Assembly: GCF_029892685.1 (NCBI RefSeq)
Contig: NZ_JARXVD010000004.1
Location: 62,001 to 126,000 of the forward strand
Source of the DNA: Mycobacterium sp. OTB74
GTDB lineage: Bacteria; Actinomycetota; Actinomycetes; Mycobacteriales; Mycobacteriaceae
Length of the DNA: 64,000 bases
Reading direction: 5' to 3'
Positions 43,312 to 51,535 of the stretch are shown here, piece by piece (position 1 is the stretch's first letter; the number at the start of each line of letters is the position of its first letter). The notes beneath the pieces were generated by a model. The model made no database searches. It was given only the letters and a program-made list of their open reading frames with translations, and had not been told where the DNA came from. The position numbers and the translations under genes were made by a program.

Positions 43312-43620
43312 TTAGATGCAGCCCATCATCGCCCCACCCGGCAGCAGCGCTGCGACGGCCACCAGGACCAGCAGCAGCGCCGCCACGCTCGCCGTCGCCC
43401 AGGACAGCCACGGATGTGTCGGCGCGGCCGGTGCGTCGGCGGCCGGTGGGAGGTCGGTGGTCAAGGCGGCCAGCTCGGCGAGGGTGCGAGCCCGGTACAC
43501 CGCCGCCGCACGCTCGGAGAACTCGTCCAGGGTCAGCCGGCCGGCCGCGGTGTGCTGGTGCAGCTGCGCCAGGACGCGCTCGCGGTCGGTGTCGGCGGCC
43601 CGCACCTGGATGTCCTGCAT
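43312..43620 (-). CDS. DUF1707 single-pass membrane protein
   Basis: The 102-residue protein has an N-terminal DUF1707 domain (QVRAADTDRERVLAQLHQHTAAGRLTLDEFSERAAAVYRA). One membrane helix (ASVAALLLVLVAVAALL) and a short MMGC tail follow. AAAGG lies 7 bases before ATG 43620. It is first in the DUF1707-blaI-M56 operon, 37 bp after operator copy B. The function of DUF1707 is unknown; here it may take part in signalling with the protease. Confidence 0.82.
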   Translation of the reverse strand: MQDIQVRAADTDRERVLAQLHQHTAAGRLTLDEFSERAAAVYRARTLAELAALTTDLPPAADAPAAPTHPWLSWATASVAALLLVLVAVAALLPGGAMMGCI

Positions 43621-43657
43621 CACATCACCTTTTCCTCGGGTAGCGCCAACGCCCCAC

Positions 43658-43680
43658 ATCTACGTAGCTCCATAGTAGAC
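43658..43680. promoter_or_regulatory. TCTAC-N11-GTAGA operator, copy B (blaI operon)
   Basis: The outer arms ATCTAC and GTAGAC flank GTAGCTCCATA. The site is 37 bp upstream of the first gene of the blaI operon, consistent with autoregulation. Its inner sequence is nearly the same as copy D and as the reverse complement of copy C. Confidence 0.7.
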
Positions 43681-43711
43681 ACGGTTGGCGCGTTGATGCT
43701 CACGGCAGCAG

Positions 43712-44131
43712 TCACACTGACGGCGCCGCTGTTGCGGCTGGGTTGCTTTCCAGGATCCAGCACACCTCGGCCTCCTCGCGTGGGGTCGCCTGACGCGCGT
43801 AGTCCAGCAACGCCGACAGATGCTGCTCCAGACCCTGCAGTTCGGTGATGCGGGCTTGCACTTGGTCGAGCCGCTCGGCCAGTACCTGCACGACGTGACC
43901 GCAGGGCTGTTCACCGCGGTCGGCGATGGCCAGTACCTGACGGACTTCGCGCAGCGACAGCCCGGCCGCCTGGGCCCGGGCGATGAAGTTCAGCCGGTCG
44001 ACGGTCTGGGGGTCGTAGTCGCGGTAACCCGACGCGGTGCGCGCCGGCTCCGGGAGCAGGCCCTCCTGCTCGTAGAACCGGATGGTTTTGGCTGTGGTGG
44101 CCCCGAGCTGGGCCAGTTCGCCGATCTTCAC
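43712..44131 (-). CDS. MerR-family metal-responsive regulator (CueR-like)
   Basis: The 139-residue protein starts [31 protein letters not shown], a canonical MerR helix-turn-helix and wing, followed by a dimer helix. Cysteines in [11 protein letters not shown] and [10 protein letters not shown] can bind metal. GTG 44131 was chosen because an upstream ATG (44167) lies inside the operator. It should activate the divergent copper ATPase operon by distorting the promoter at 44161-44192. Copper is the likely inducer from context; another soft metal is possible. Confidence 0.87.
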   Translation of the reverse strand: MKIGELAQLGATTAKTIRFYEQEGLLPEPARTASGYRDYDPQTVDRLNFIARAQAAGLSLREVRQVLAIADRGEQPCGHVVQVLAERLDQVQARITELQGLEQHLSALLDYARQATPREEAEVCWILESNPAATAAPSV

Positions 44132-44160
44132 CCGGTCACCGTCCCCTTCATCCCCTCGCC

Positions 44161-44192
44161 TTGACATTCCACCGTACTGGAATGTTTAGCGT
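44161..44192 (+). promoter_or_regulatory. MerR-type promoter/operator of the copper ATPase operon
   Basis: The -35 TTGACA (44161-44166) and a -10 TAGCGT (44187-44192) are separated by 20 bp, the long spacer typical of MerR-activated promoters. The arms ACATTCCA and TGGAATGT (44164-44185) form a perfect inverted repeat around CCGTAC between them. This places the promoter under control of the divergent MerR protein and directs transcription into the ATPase operon. Confidence 0.82.
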
Positions 44193-44236
44193 GGGGTCCA
44201 TCACGACGACGACACCAAAAAAAGGGGGGGCATGCC

Positions 44237-44803
44237 ATGGCGGTCGCACGCCACGCACCCGGCGCCATGTCGGCGCTGGTGCGGGTGCCGGCGTTTGTGG
44301 CGGTGCTGGTGGTGTTGCTGGCCGGCGGCTGGCTGATGGGTCGGGCGCTCGCCCCATCAGCGGCCGCAGCAGGTCGCGGCGCGGTGTCACCGGTGCTGTC
44401 GATCGCGTCGCCGTCCACACCGTCGCCGTCGCTGGCCCCGGTGTCGGTGACGGAGCAGGCGGCCGCCACACCGGTGGTCTCTTCGACCGCCCCGGCGGTG
44501 GCTCCTTCCGACCCGCCGCTGCCCGCTACGGCCGCCGCCCCGCTCACCGACACCTTCCGCGCGACCCGCCGCGTCCCACCGCCGACCAGCGCGGGGCCGA
44601 CCGCGGCGCCGCGGCCCACGGTGACGCCGATCCAGCTGCCGCAGCCGATGCACCACAGCCCGCGCGCCACCGGGCCCACACCATCGGGCTCCGGTGCCGC
44701 TGCCGGTGCCCCGCCCAGCCCCACCGCGGGCACCGCGCCGCCGGCGCTCGCTCACCACGACGACCCGGCCAGCACCGGCCACGACACCAAGGAGCCCCGA
44801 TGA
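44237..44803 (+). CDS. Pro/Ala/Thr-rich membrane-anchored protein
   Basis: The 188-residue protein has one N-terminal membrane helix ([19 protein letters not shown]). A long low-complexity extracytoplasmic region rich in Pro, Ala, Ser and Thr follows, with His pairs ([25 protein letters not shown]) that could bind copper weakly. AAGGGG precedes ATG 44237, and the stop overlaps the ATPase start by 4 bases. It is first behind the MerR promoter, so it probably serves copper export, for example as a periplasmic acceptor or spacer. No known family. Confidence 0.65.
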   Translation: MAVARHAPGAMSALVRVPAFVAVLVVLLAGGWLMGRALAPSAAAAGRGAVSPVLSIASPSTPSPSLAPVSVTEQAAATPVVSSTAPAVAPSDPPLPATAAAPLTDTFRATRRVPPPTSAGPTAAPRPTVTPIQLPQPMHHSPRATGPTPSGSGAAAGAPPSPTAGTAPPALAHHDDPASTGHDTKEPR

Positions 44804-47379
44804 GCACCCCACAATCGCGTGACACCGCCGCCCCCACTCGGCAGGTCGAGTTGATCATCGGTGGGATGACCTGCGGGTCGTGCGCGGCCCGGATCGAACG
44901 CAAACTCAACAAGCTCGACGGGGTCAGCGCCGCGGTCAACTACGCCACCGAAACCGCCCACGTCGACTGCACGCCCGAAGTGTCGACCGCCGACCTGGTC
45001 AGTGTTATCGAAGACACCGGCTACACCGCCACGCTGCCGAAAAGTGCCGCCGCCACCGATGATTCGAGCACCGGCGCCGATGGGGACGGTGACGGATACG
45101 ACGAGCACACTCGGTCGTTGCGGCAGCGGATGCTGGTCTCGGTCGCGTTGAGTGTGCCGGTGATCGCCCTGTCGATGATCCCGGTGCTGCAGTTCACCTT
45201 CTGGCAGTGGGCTGAGCTCACGCTGGCCGCGCCCGTGGCGGCGTGGGGTGCTTGGCCGTTCCACAAAGCGGCGTGGACGAACCTGCGCCACGGCGCCGCC
45301 ACCATGGACACCCTGGTCTCCATGGGTGTGCTGGCCGCATTCACCTGGTCGGTGTACGCGCTGTTTCTCGGCGGCGCCGGCCACGAGGGCCTGCACCACA
45401 CCTTCAGCCTCACCGTGCAACGCGGGATGGCCGGGGAAAACATCTACCTGGAGGTGGCCTGCGGGCTCACCTCCGCGATCTTGGCCGGACGGTTCTTCGA
45501 GGCCCGCGCCAAACGCCGCGCCGGCTCCGCACTACGCGCGCTGTTGCAGATGGGCGCCAAAGACGTCGCCGTCCTGCGCGGCGACAGCGAAATCCGCATC
45601 CCGATCGAACAGCTGAGCGTCGGCGACCGCTTCGTGGTGCGACCCGGCGAGAAGATCGCCACCGACGGAATCATCGAGGACGGATCGTCGGCGGTCGATG
45701 CCAGCATGATCACCGGAGAATCCGTACCTGTCGAGGTCGGCCCGGGTGACCCAGTCATCGGCGCGACCGTCAATGCCGGCGGCCGAATCATCGTGCGCGC
45801 CACCAGGGTCGGCGCCGACACCCAGCTGGCGCAGATGGCGAAAATGGTCGCCGACGCCCAGAACGGCAAAGCCGAAATTCAACGCCTCGCCGACCGGGTC
45901 TCCGCGGTATTCGTGCCCGTGGTCATCGCCGCTGCGGTGCTCACCCTCGGGGTGTGGCTGGGCCTGGGCGCCGGGGCGGCCAGCGCGTTCTCCACCGCGG
46001 TGGCGGTGCTGATCATTGCCTGCCCCTGCGGACTCGGTCTGGCGACCCCGACCGCGCTGCTCGTTGGCACCGGCCGCGGAGCTCAACTCGGCATCCTGAT
46101 CAAAGGTCCCGAAGTCCTTGAATCGACCCGCCGGGTGGACACCATCGTGCTCGACAAAACCGGCACCGTCACCACCGGCGCGATGAGCGTGGCCGCCGTA
46201 CACACCACCGCCGGCACCACCGAAGAACAGGCCCTGCACATCGCCGGGGCACTCGAACACGCCTCCGAACACCCCATCGCCGCCGCAATCGCCCGCACCG
46301 CCCGGGAGCGCCTCGGCACGCTGGCCACCGTCCGCGACTTCACCAACCACGAAGGTCTCGGAGTGTCCGGCACGGTCGACGGCCACCAAGCGATCATCGG
46401 CCGCCCTGCCCTGCTCGAACGCCACGGCATGACCCTGCCCGCTGATCTCGATGCCGCGCGCCGCGCCGCCGAATCGGCTGGGCGCACCGCGGTGGCCGCG
46501 GCCTGGGACGGCGCCGCGCACGCTGTGCTGGTGGTCGCCGACACGATCAAACCCACTGCCGCCCAAGCGATCGCTGGGATGCGGGCCCTCAAGCTGCGTC
46601 CCATCCTGCTCACCGGCGACAACACCGCCGCCGCCCGGGCAGTGGCCGCCGAAGTCGGCATCGATGAGGTCATCGCCGAAGTGCTGCCCGGCGACAAACT
46701 CGCGGCCATCACCGGCCTGCAACGCGATGGCGCGGTGGTGGCCATGGTCGGCGACGGCGTCAACGACGCCGCCGCCCTGGCCGCGGCCGACCTGGGCCTG
46801 GCCATGGGTACCGGCACCGACGTCGCGATCGAAGCCTCCGACCTGACCCTGGTCGGTGGGGACCTGCGCAGCGCGGTCGATGCGATCCGCCTGGCCCGGC
46901 GCACCCTGCGCACCATCAAAGCCAACCTGTTCTGGGCTTTCGCATACAATCTCGCCGCGCTGCCGCTGGCCGCGCTCGGCCTGCTCAACCCGCTGATCGC
47001 CGGCACCGCGATGGCCCTATCGAGTGTGTTCGTGGTGTCCAACAGCCTGCGGCTGCGCCGCTTCCGCGCCACCTGGCCCCCGGTCGATCAGCCCCCTGCC
47101 CGCGCCACCAGCACGACGCCCGAGGCCACGACCCCGGCGCCAACACCTGTGCCCACCCCGGCGTCACCGGTGGCCGAAACCAACCAGGGGTTGGACCAGT
47201 TGGCGGCCATTGCCGCCCGGCTGGAATCCGCGGTCAACACCCTGGCCGCACTACACCAACAACAACAACAGCAACAGCAACAACAGCAACAGCAACAGCA
47301 ATCGTCGTTGTCGCCAACACCGTTGTCCACCAACGGAAATGGCCACGCAGCCCGGCCGATTCCGGGTCCGTCTGAATAG
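44800..47379 (+). CDS. Copper-exporting P1B-type ATPase with polyglutamine tail
   Basis: This 859-residue P1B ATPase has an N-terminal HMA metal-binding domain ([16 protein letters not shown], Cys25/Cys28), membrane segments, TGE in MITGESVPV and the transport-site CPC at residues 408-410. It also has the phosphorylation motif DKTGT (Asp452), the SEHPIA nucleotide-domain motif and GDGVNDAA. The CPC class transports Cu(I) or Ag(I) outward. After the last membrane pair there is an unusual tail of about 110 residues: Pro/Thr-rich, then 15 consecutive glutamines, then Ser/Pro-rich. AAGGAG precedes the start. Confidence 0.93.
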   Translation: MSTPQSRDTAAPTRQVELIIGGMTCGSCAARIERKLNKLDGVSAAVNYATETAHVDCTPEVSTADLVSVIEDTGYTATLPKSAAATDDSSTGADGDGDGYDEHTRSLRQRMLVSVALSVPVIALSMIPVLQFTFWQWAELTLAAPVAAWGAWPFHKAAWTNLRHGAATMDTLVSMGVLAAFTWSVYALFLGGAGHEGLHHTFSLTVQRGMAGENIYLEVACGLTSAILAGRFFEARAKRRAGSALRALLQMGAKDVAVLRGDSEIRIPIEQLSVGDRFVVRPGEKIATDGIIEDGSSAVDASMITGESVPVEVGPGDPVIGATVNAGGRIIVRATRVGADTQLAQMAKMVADAQNGKAEIQRLADRVSAVFVPVVIAAAVLTLGVWLGLGAGAASAFSTAVAVLIIACPCGLGLATPTALLVGTGRGAQLGILIKGPEVLESTRRVDTIVLDKTGTVTTGAMSVAAVHTTAGTTEEQALHIAGALEHASEHPIAAAIARTARERLGTLATVRDFTNHEGLGVSGTVDGHQAIIGRPALLERHGMTLPADLDAARRAAESAGRTAVAAAWDGAAHAVLVVADTIKPTAAQAIAGMRALKLRPILLTGDNTAAARAVAAEVGIDEVIAEVLPGDKLAAITGLQRDGAVVAMVGDGVNDAAALAAADLGLAMGTGTDVAIEASDLTLVGGDLRSAVDAIRLARRTLRTIKANLFWAFAYNLAALPLAALGLLNPLIAGTAMALSSVFVVSNSLRLRRFRATWPPVDQPPARATSTTPEATTPAPTPVPTPASPVAETNQGLDQLAAIAARLESAVNTLAALHQQQQQQQQQQQQQQQSSLSPTPLSTNGNGHAARPIPGPSE
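47257..47301 (+). repeat. CAA/CAG trinucleotide repeat encoding 15 Gln
   Basis: Fifteen in-frame CAA or CAG codons in a row encode a polyglutamine tract in the C-terminal tail of the copper ATPase. The codon mix (nine CAA, six CAG) differs from the CAG preference expected at this GC content. The tract could vary in length by replication slippage. Confidence 0.9.
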
Positions 47380-47471
47380 CGCGCATCGCAGGCTTGTGGC
47401 CCAGCCGAAGGGGCATTCGCCGCCGGTTGTTTGCGCGTATCCCCATCGATCCGTAGCCTCGCCTGTAACCC

Positions 47472-47494
47472 ATCTACTATCCAACTACGTAGAT
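47472..47494. promoter_or_regulatory. TCTAC-N11-GTAGA operator, copy C
   Basis: ATCTAC and GTAGAT flank TATCCAACTAC. The reverse complement of this inner part, GTAGTTGGATA, matches the GTAG-N4-ATA pattern of copies B and D. It lies in the 173-bp gap after the copper ATPase, 58 bp upstream of the DsbD/cupredoxin gene at 47553. Confidence 0.7.
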
Positions 47495-47552
47495 AACTGC
47501 TGTCGGCCGCGCCCGCGCAGCACCGAACATTTCCTTGCCGAAAGGGACACTC

Positions 47553-48614
47553 GTGAACCTGGTCGCCGTGTTGATCACCGGCCTGTTCGCCGGGGGCATC
47601 TCGTGTGCCGCCGTGCAGGGCGGACTGCTCACCGCACTCATCACCCGCCAGCACCAAGCCCGCGGCACCGGGGATGACACACCGGCCGCCGCCGCCGCGT
47701 CACGGTCGGCGTCGGTGGCTGCCCGCCTCGGCGACGATCTCGCGCCGGTCGGGGGGTTCCTGGCCGGAAAACTGTTCGCGCACACCGTTCTTGGTGCTGT
47801 ACTCGGCGCTCTCGGCAGCGTCGTGCAGCTCTCGATCGGGGCCCGCACCGGCCTGCAGATCGCTGCCGGGTTGCTGGTCATTACCTTCGGCCTGGCCCAA
47901 CTCGGGGTGCCCGGTTTCCGCCGGATCGTCATCACTCCACCGGCCTCGTGGACCCGGATCGTGCGTGGCCGCGCCCGGTCACAGTCCGCATTCGCCCCGG
48001 CCCTGCTCGGCCTGGCCACCATCCTGCTGCCCTGCGGGGTCACCCTGTCGGTGGAGGCCCTGGCATTGGCGTCCGGTTCGCCGTGGCGCGGCGCGGCCAT
48101 CATGGCCGTCTTCATCATCGGCACCAGCCCGCTGTTCGCCGCCCTGGGCTACCTGGCCCGCAAAACGGCCACCGTGTGGCAGGGCCGCCTGGTCGCCGCC
48201 ACCGGCGTCGCTGTCATCGCGATGGGCTTGTACACCCTCAACGGCGGCCTGGAACTGGCCGGATCACCCCTGGCCGCCAGCCGGATCGCGCAATCGCTGT
48301 CCAGTACCGCGACCGCCACCCCCGCCGACGCCTCACGCACCACCGTCACCGGCGGCCATCAGCAGGTGGTCATCAACGCCACCGAAAACGGCTACAGCCC
48401 CCGCATCACCAAAATCACCGCGGGCCTGCCCACCACCCTGATCGTGCACTCCACCGGGGCCTCGGGGTGCGTGCGGGCCTTCATCATCAACGACACCCAA
48501 ACCGTACTGCCGGTCTCCGGCGACACCCCCATCGAACTGGGCACACCGGCCCGCGGGGACCTGCACTACGCCTGCGGCATGGGCATGTTCACCGGCACCA
48601 TCACCGCCGCCTAA
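47553..48614 (+). CDS. DsbD-like membrane protein fused to a C-terminal cupredoxin
   Basis: The 353-residue protein has about six membrane segments of the DsbD_2/sulfite-exporter-like type, with Cys in AGGISCAAVQGG and ILLPCGVTLSVEALAL. A Cu-binding cupredoxin-like domain begins near residue 265 (QQVVINATENGYSPRITKI) and ends CGMGMFTGTI, with Cys in GASGCVRAF. The membrane part may carry thiol-redox or metal transport activity; the outer domain would bind copper. AAAGGGA precedes GTG 47553. It heads an operon with the CopZ-like gene. Confidence 0.85.
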   Translation: MNLVAVLITGLFAGGISCAAVQGGLLTALITRQHQARGTGDDTPAAAAASRSASVAARLGDDLAPVGGFLAGKLFAHTVLGAVLGALGSVVQLSIGARTGLQIAAGLLVITFGLAQLGVPGFRRIVITPPASWTRIVRGRARSQSAFAPALLGLATILLPCGVTLSVEALALASGSPWRGAAIMAVFIIGTSPLFAALGYLARKTATVWQGRLVAATGVAVIAMGLYTLNGGLELAGSPLAASRIAQSLSSTATATPADASRTTVTGGHQQVVINATENGYSPRITKITAGLPTTLIVHSTGASGCVRAFIINDTQTVLPVSGDTPIELGTPARGDLHYACGMGMFTGTITAA

Positions 48615-48654
48615 ACCGACAACCGACGACATCACCGATCGGAAGGTTCCTCAC

Positions 48655-48873
48655 ATGACCGAAACATATGTTTTCGATGTCACCGGGATGCACTGCGCCA
48701 GTTGCTCGTTGCTGATCGACGACACACTCGAAGACCTACCCGGCGTCAGCAGCACCCACACAGTCGTCAAAACCGGTGAGTGCACCGTGCAGCTGGACGC
48801 CACCCTCACCGGACCACAAACGATCATCGACGCCATCACCGACCTCGGCTACACCGTGACCGGACAGCACTGA
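48655..48873 (+). CDS. HMA-domain copper chaperone (CopZ-like)
   Basis: The 72-residue protein is a single ferredoxin-like HMA domain with the metal motif GMHCASC and the usual ending TDLGYTVTG. It would carry Cu(I) in the cytosol and hand it to the P1B ATPases encoded on either side. It follows the DsbD-cupredoxin gene by 40 bp and is probably in the same transcript. Confidence 0.9.
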   Translation: MTETYVFDVTGMHCASCSLLIDDTLEDLPGVSSTHTVVKTGECTVQLDATLTGPQTIIDAITDLGYTVTGQH

Positions 48874-48896
48874 AAAGCGCTGCACGACAGCGAAAG

Positions 48897-49466
48897 TCAG
48901 TGTGGCCCCATCATCGGGCCGTCCATCATTCCGCCGCCCATCATGCCCCGCATCATCGCCGGCATACCGTCCCGCACGAAACCACTCACTTCCCGGGCAT
49001 GCGCGCGGATCGCCGCCACCAGCGCCGGATCATCAGCAGTCTCCTCGGCGACCACCCCGGCCGCGGTGAACGTGAGCTGGCGGCGGTAGCCGTCGGCGTG
49101 GCGGAACAACGTGGGCAGGCTATCGCTCATACACATCACCTCACCGCCCTGGCGCAGATGGTCGTACATGCTGGCCACGTGCGCCTGAAGCTGGGCGACC
49201 AGTTCCGGGGCGCCCGACTCGGTGGTGGTGCGCACCCCACCGGGAATCTCTTCCACGGTCCGGGTGATCTCGTTGTGCCGGTTGAACATCTCCATGTACC
49301 GGCCCATATCCTCGCGCCCGACACCCATCATCCCGCCATCGGTCAACCGAATCGCCGGCGCAGATGTCTCCCGCACCCCCCGCAGCGAATACGCCAGCCC
49401 CAGCACAGCACCCGCGCCGAGAGCCACCACCGCGGCACGGCGGGTCAGTGGACGAGAAGAACCCAT
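48897..49466 (-). CDS. Exported Met/His-rich protein (putative copper binder)
   Basis: The 189-residue protein has a twin-arginine-like start (MGSSRPLTRRAAVVALGAGAVLG) and a mature part with DGGMMGVGREDMGRYMEMFNRHNEI. It ends in a Met-rich tail (GMPAMMRGMMGGGMMDG, then PMMGPH) typical of extracytoplasmic Cu(I) binding. AAAGGTGG precedes ATG 49466. Operator copy D lies 105 bp upstream. It converges with the CopZ-like gene. Function is inferred from composition and context. Confidence 0.78.
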   Translation of the reverse strand: MGSSRPLTRRAAVVALGAGAVLGLAYSLRGVRETSAPAIRLTDGGMMGVGREDMGRYMEMFNRHNEITRTVEEIPGGVRTTTESGAPELVAQLQAHVASMYDHLRQGGEVMCMSDSLPTLFRHADGYRRQLTFTAAGVVAEETADDPALVAAIRAHAREVSGFVRDGMPAMMRGMMGGGMMDGPMMGPH

Positions 49467-49570
49467 GAAGCACACCACCTTTCAAGCCAGCGGCCGCCAC
49501 CGCTCGACGCCGCCCGGACGCGATCACCGCAGCAGAACCCACGGCATGAACAAGCTTGGCGCGGTAGGCT

Positions 49571-49593
49571 ACCTACGTAGCACAATAGTAGAC
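49571..49593. promoter_or_regulatory. TCTAC-N11-GTAGA operator, copy D
   Basis: ACCTAC and GTAGAC flank GTAGCACAATA; the left half-site has one change from the consensus. The inner sequence is almost that of copy B. It lies upstream of the Met-rich exported-protein gene (49466, minus); the other flanking gene, phoU, points toward it and cannot use it. Confidence 0.68.
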
Positions 49594-49651
49594 GCGTTCG
49601 ACTGAAGTCGCTACGGAAAGCCACCGCATCGACGCACGGCAGGCGGGACCA

Positions 49652-50296
49652 TCAGCCCTGACGTGCGCCCGTGCGTTGGTAGATCACGCGCTGCGCGATC
49701 TCCACGGCATGGTCGGCGAAGCGCTCGTAGTAGCGACTGAGCAGAGTGATATCAACGGCGGCGGTGGTGCCGTGCGACCACCGCGGGTCCATCACAACGG
49801 TAAACAGGCGGCGATGGATGTCATCCATCGCCTCGTCATCAGCGTCAAGTTGGGCCGCCCTGTCGGAATCCACTTCGAGGACAACGCTTTTGGTGTCTTC
49901 GGCGAGCCTCGCGGCGATAGCGCCCATATCGGCGAAATAGCCAATCACATCAGCCGGGACCGCGGTATCGGGGTGGCGGCGGCGGCTGATCTGGGCGACG
50001 TGCGTGGCCAGTGCACCCATGCGGTGCAGGTCGGCGACGTTTCGCGTGGCACTGAGAACGGCGCGCAGGTCGCGGGCTACGGGGGCTTGGCGGGCCAGGA
50101 TGACGAAGGCATCCGCTTCGCGGGCGGCGCAGGCATGGTCGATGTCATCGCGGCGGTCGATGACATGTTCGGCGGCGTCAATGTCGGCGTGCAGCAACGC
50201 GTCGGTGGCCAGCGTAATCATGGCTCCAACGTCCTGGCGGAGCACGGCGGTTCCTTTGTTGAGAGCGTCGAGTTGCTCGTGAAAGGCAGTGCGCAT
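49652..50296 (-). CDS. phoU: PhoU-family phosphate-signalling protein
   Basis: The 214-residue all-helical protein starts MRTAFHEQLDALNKGTAVL and has two PhoU repeats with Asp/Glu-rich metal-binding helices (IDRRDDIDHACAAREADAF, DADDEAMDDIHRRLF) and the C-terminal SRYYERFADHAVEIAQRVIY. PhoU links the Pst phosphate transporter to the PhoR kinase; no pst genes are adjacent, so it is an orphan copy within the metal region. Confidence 0.9.
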   Translation of the reverse strand: MRTAFHEQLDALNKGTAVLRQDVGAMITLATDALLHADIDAAEHVIDRRDDIDHACAAREADAFVILARQAPVARDLRAVLSATRNVADLHRMGALATHVAQISRRRHPDTAVPADVIGYFADMGAIAARLAEDTKSVVLEVDSDRAAQLDADDEAMDDIHRRLFTVVMDPRWSHGTTAAVDITLLSRYYERFADHAVEIAQRVIYQRTGARQG

Positions 50297-50491
50297 GGAT
50301 ATTGAGCATACGAGTTCGACGGAATATTGCGCGGCGTGCAGGTGAATGTCGGCTAACGTTGCCGCAGCTGTGGCAGGGGCTCCGCGATCGTGGTCGTCGG
50401 ACTTGGGAACCGCACATCACCAGATCGAGCCACCGCCGCCGGCGAATCGTAGTGGCCAGCAGTCCATCCAATCGCTGCGGCCCATCCGTCG

Positions 50492-51085
50492 CTACGAGAT
50501 GGCGATGGCACCCAGGGCAGCCAGTGCCTCGACGATCTCCTCAGCGCTGGGCGTTTGGTCTGGGTCGGCGATCCACTGAATCATCAAGCCGTCGATAACG
50601 GCGAGAACCACGGAAGTGATCACGGAGAGGTTCGGGAGTCCGGCGCCCTGATGTTGCGAAAGTGCTTGTCGGGTCAGCTCTTCGGCGCGGTGGCGCACTC
50701 GGGCGTAGCCGCCGGCAAGGGCTGCGCGCAGGGTTTCGGATCGCATAGCGGGCGCCCAGGATTCGATACACGAAATGATCGACGGACGGCTGTCGGCGAA
50801 ACTGTCGACGGTGGTACGGAAGATGCCGACCAGCTGATCTCGCATACTGGCTCGCTCGCCACTGGCGGCGAGGGCTGCTTCGAGTCGTTCGGTCCAGCCG
50901 TCGAAGCAGCTGGTCAGGGCCTGCTCGAGAAGCTGGTCTTTGCCGCCGAAGTGGTAATTGATGGAGGCGACGTTGGCACCGGCCGCGCGGGCGATGTCAC
51001 GCGAGGACGTAGCCCCGTACCCGAGGGTGCGGATGCATTCGAGCGCACCGCAGAGAAGCTTGTCCCGATTGCCTGCCACTTGCAC
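50492..51085 (-). CDS. TetR-family transcriptional regulator
   Basis: The 197-residue protein has the helix-turn-helix ATSSRDIARAAGANVASINYHFGGKDQLLEQAL and a helical ligand-binding domain. GTG 51085 or GTG 51079 may be the start. It is divergent from the 127-residue protein and P450, with a large palindrome between them (51100-51139), and should repress both units. The inducer is unknown. Confidence 0.88.
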   Translation of the reverse strand: MQVAGNRDKLLCGALECIRTLGYGATSSRDIARAAGANVASINYHFGGKDQLLEQALTSCFDGWTERLEAALAASGERASMRDQLVGIFRTTVDSFADSRPSIISCIESWAPAMRSETLRAALAGGYARVRHRAEELTRQALSQHQGAGLPNLSVITSVVLAVIDGLMIQWIADPDQTPSAEEIVEALAALGAIAIS

Positions 51086-51099
51086 GTTCCGACCCTAAC

Positions 51100-51139
51100 A
51101 GGTAAACATACGTTTGTTTACATAAACAAACGTTTACCT
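51100..51139. promoter_or_regulatory. Extended palindrome, TetR operator
   Basis: The core arms ACGTTTGTTTA and TAAACAAACGT (51110-51133) are exact inverted repeats around CA. Outside them AGGTAAAC (51100-51107) and GTTTACCT (51132-51139) form a second, outer inverted repeat. Nested symmetry suggests two overlapping dimer sites, as seen for some TetR proteins. It lies between the divergent tetR and P450 operon. Confidence 0.78.
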
Positions 51140-51151
51140 CAGGGGTTGATG

Positions 51152-51535
51152 ATGGCAGTGGTTCGCGAACTGATCGGCGTCTACAACGGCGACGGCGGAA
51201 TCCGGGGCGAATTGGCTTACGTCCTCGGCAAGCTGCGCGGCACCACCGAATGCGCGTTGTGTGACATCACCCATCGCGGAATCCGTTCCAATCCGCAGTG
51301 GAAGGACGTGGTGTGCGAGCTCGCCGTACCGTTCGACCTCGTGCACCGCAACGAACGCACGGCCGAGGTTGCACAGCTGACCGGCGATGACACACCCGCC
51401 GTTGTAGCGGTCACCGACGAGGGGCTCCGGCTCGTCATGCGCGCGGCCGATTTCGCCGGCGCGGGAACGGATGCGGCCGCATTCGTCCAGGTGCTGCGCG
51501 AGCGGGTCGCCGAGGAGGGGCTGAGGTGGGCGTGA
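51152..51535 (+). CDS. Conserved-looking protein of unknown function preceding a P450
   Basis: The 127-residue soluble protein contains RELIGVYNGDGGIRGELAYV, GTTECALCDITHRGIRSNP and LAVPFDLVHRNER, with a CxxC-like pair (CALC). I recognise no family. ATG 51152 has AGGGG 6 bases upstream; ATG 51149 is adjacent. Its stop overlaps the P450 start by 10 bases, so the proteins are co-translated and likely act together, under the divergent TetR. Confidence 0.7.
   Translation: MAVVRELIGVYNGDGGIRGELAYVLGKLRGTTECALCDITHRGIRSNPQWKDVVCELAVPFDLVHRNERTAEVAQLTGDDTPAVVAVTDEGLRLVMRAADFAGAGTDAAAFVQVLRERVAEEGLRWA

Noticed and set aside
47088..47657. Minus-strand frame with a long Cys run opposite the polyQ tract
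   Set aside because: The Cys run is the antisense reading of the CAA/CAG repeat; the ATPase frame explains the sequence.
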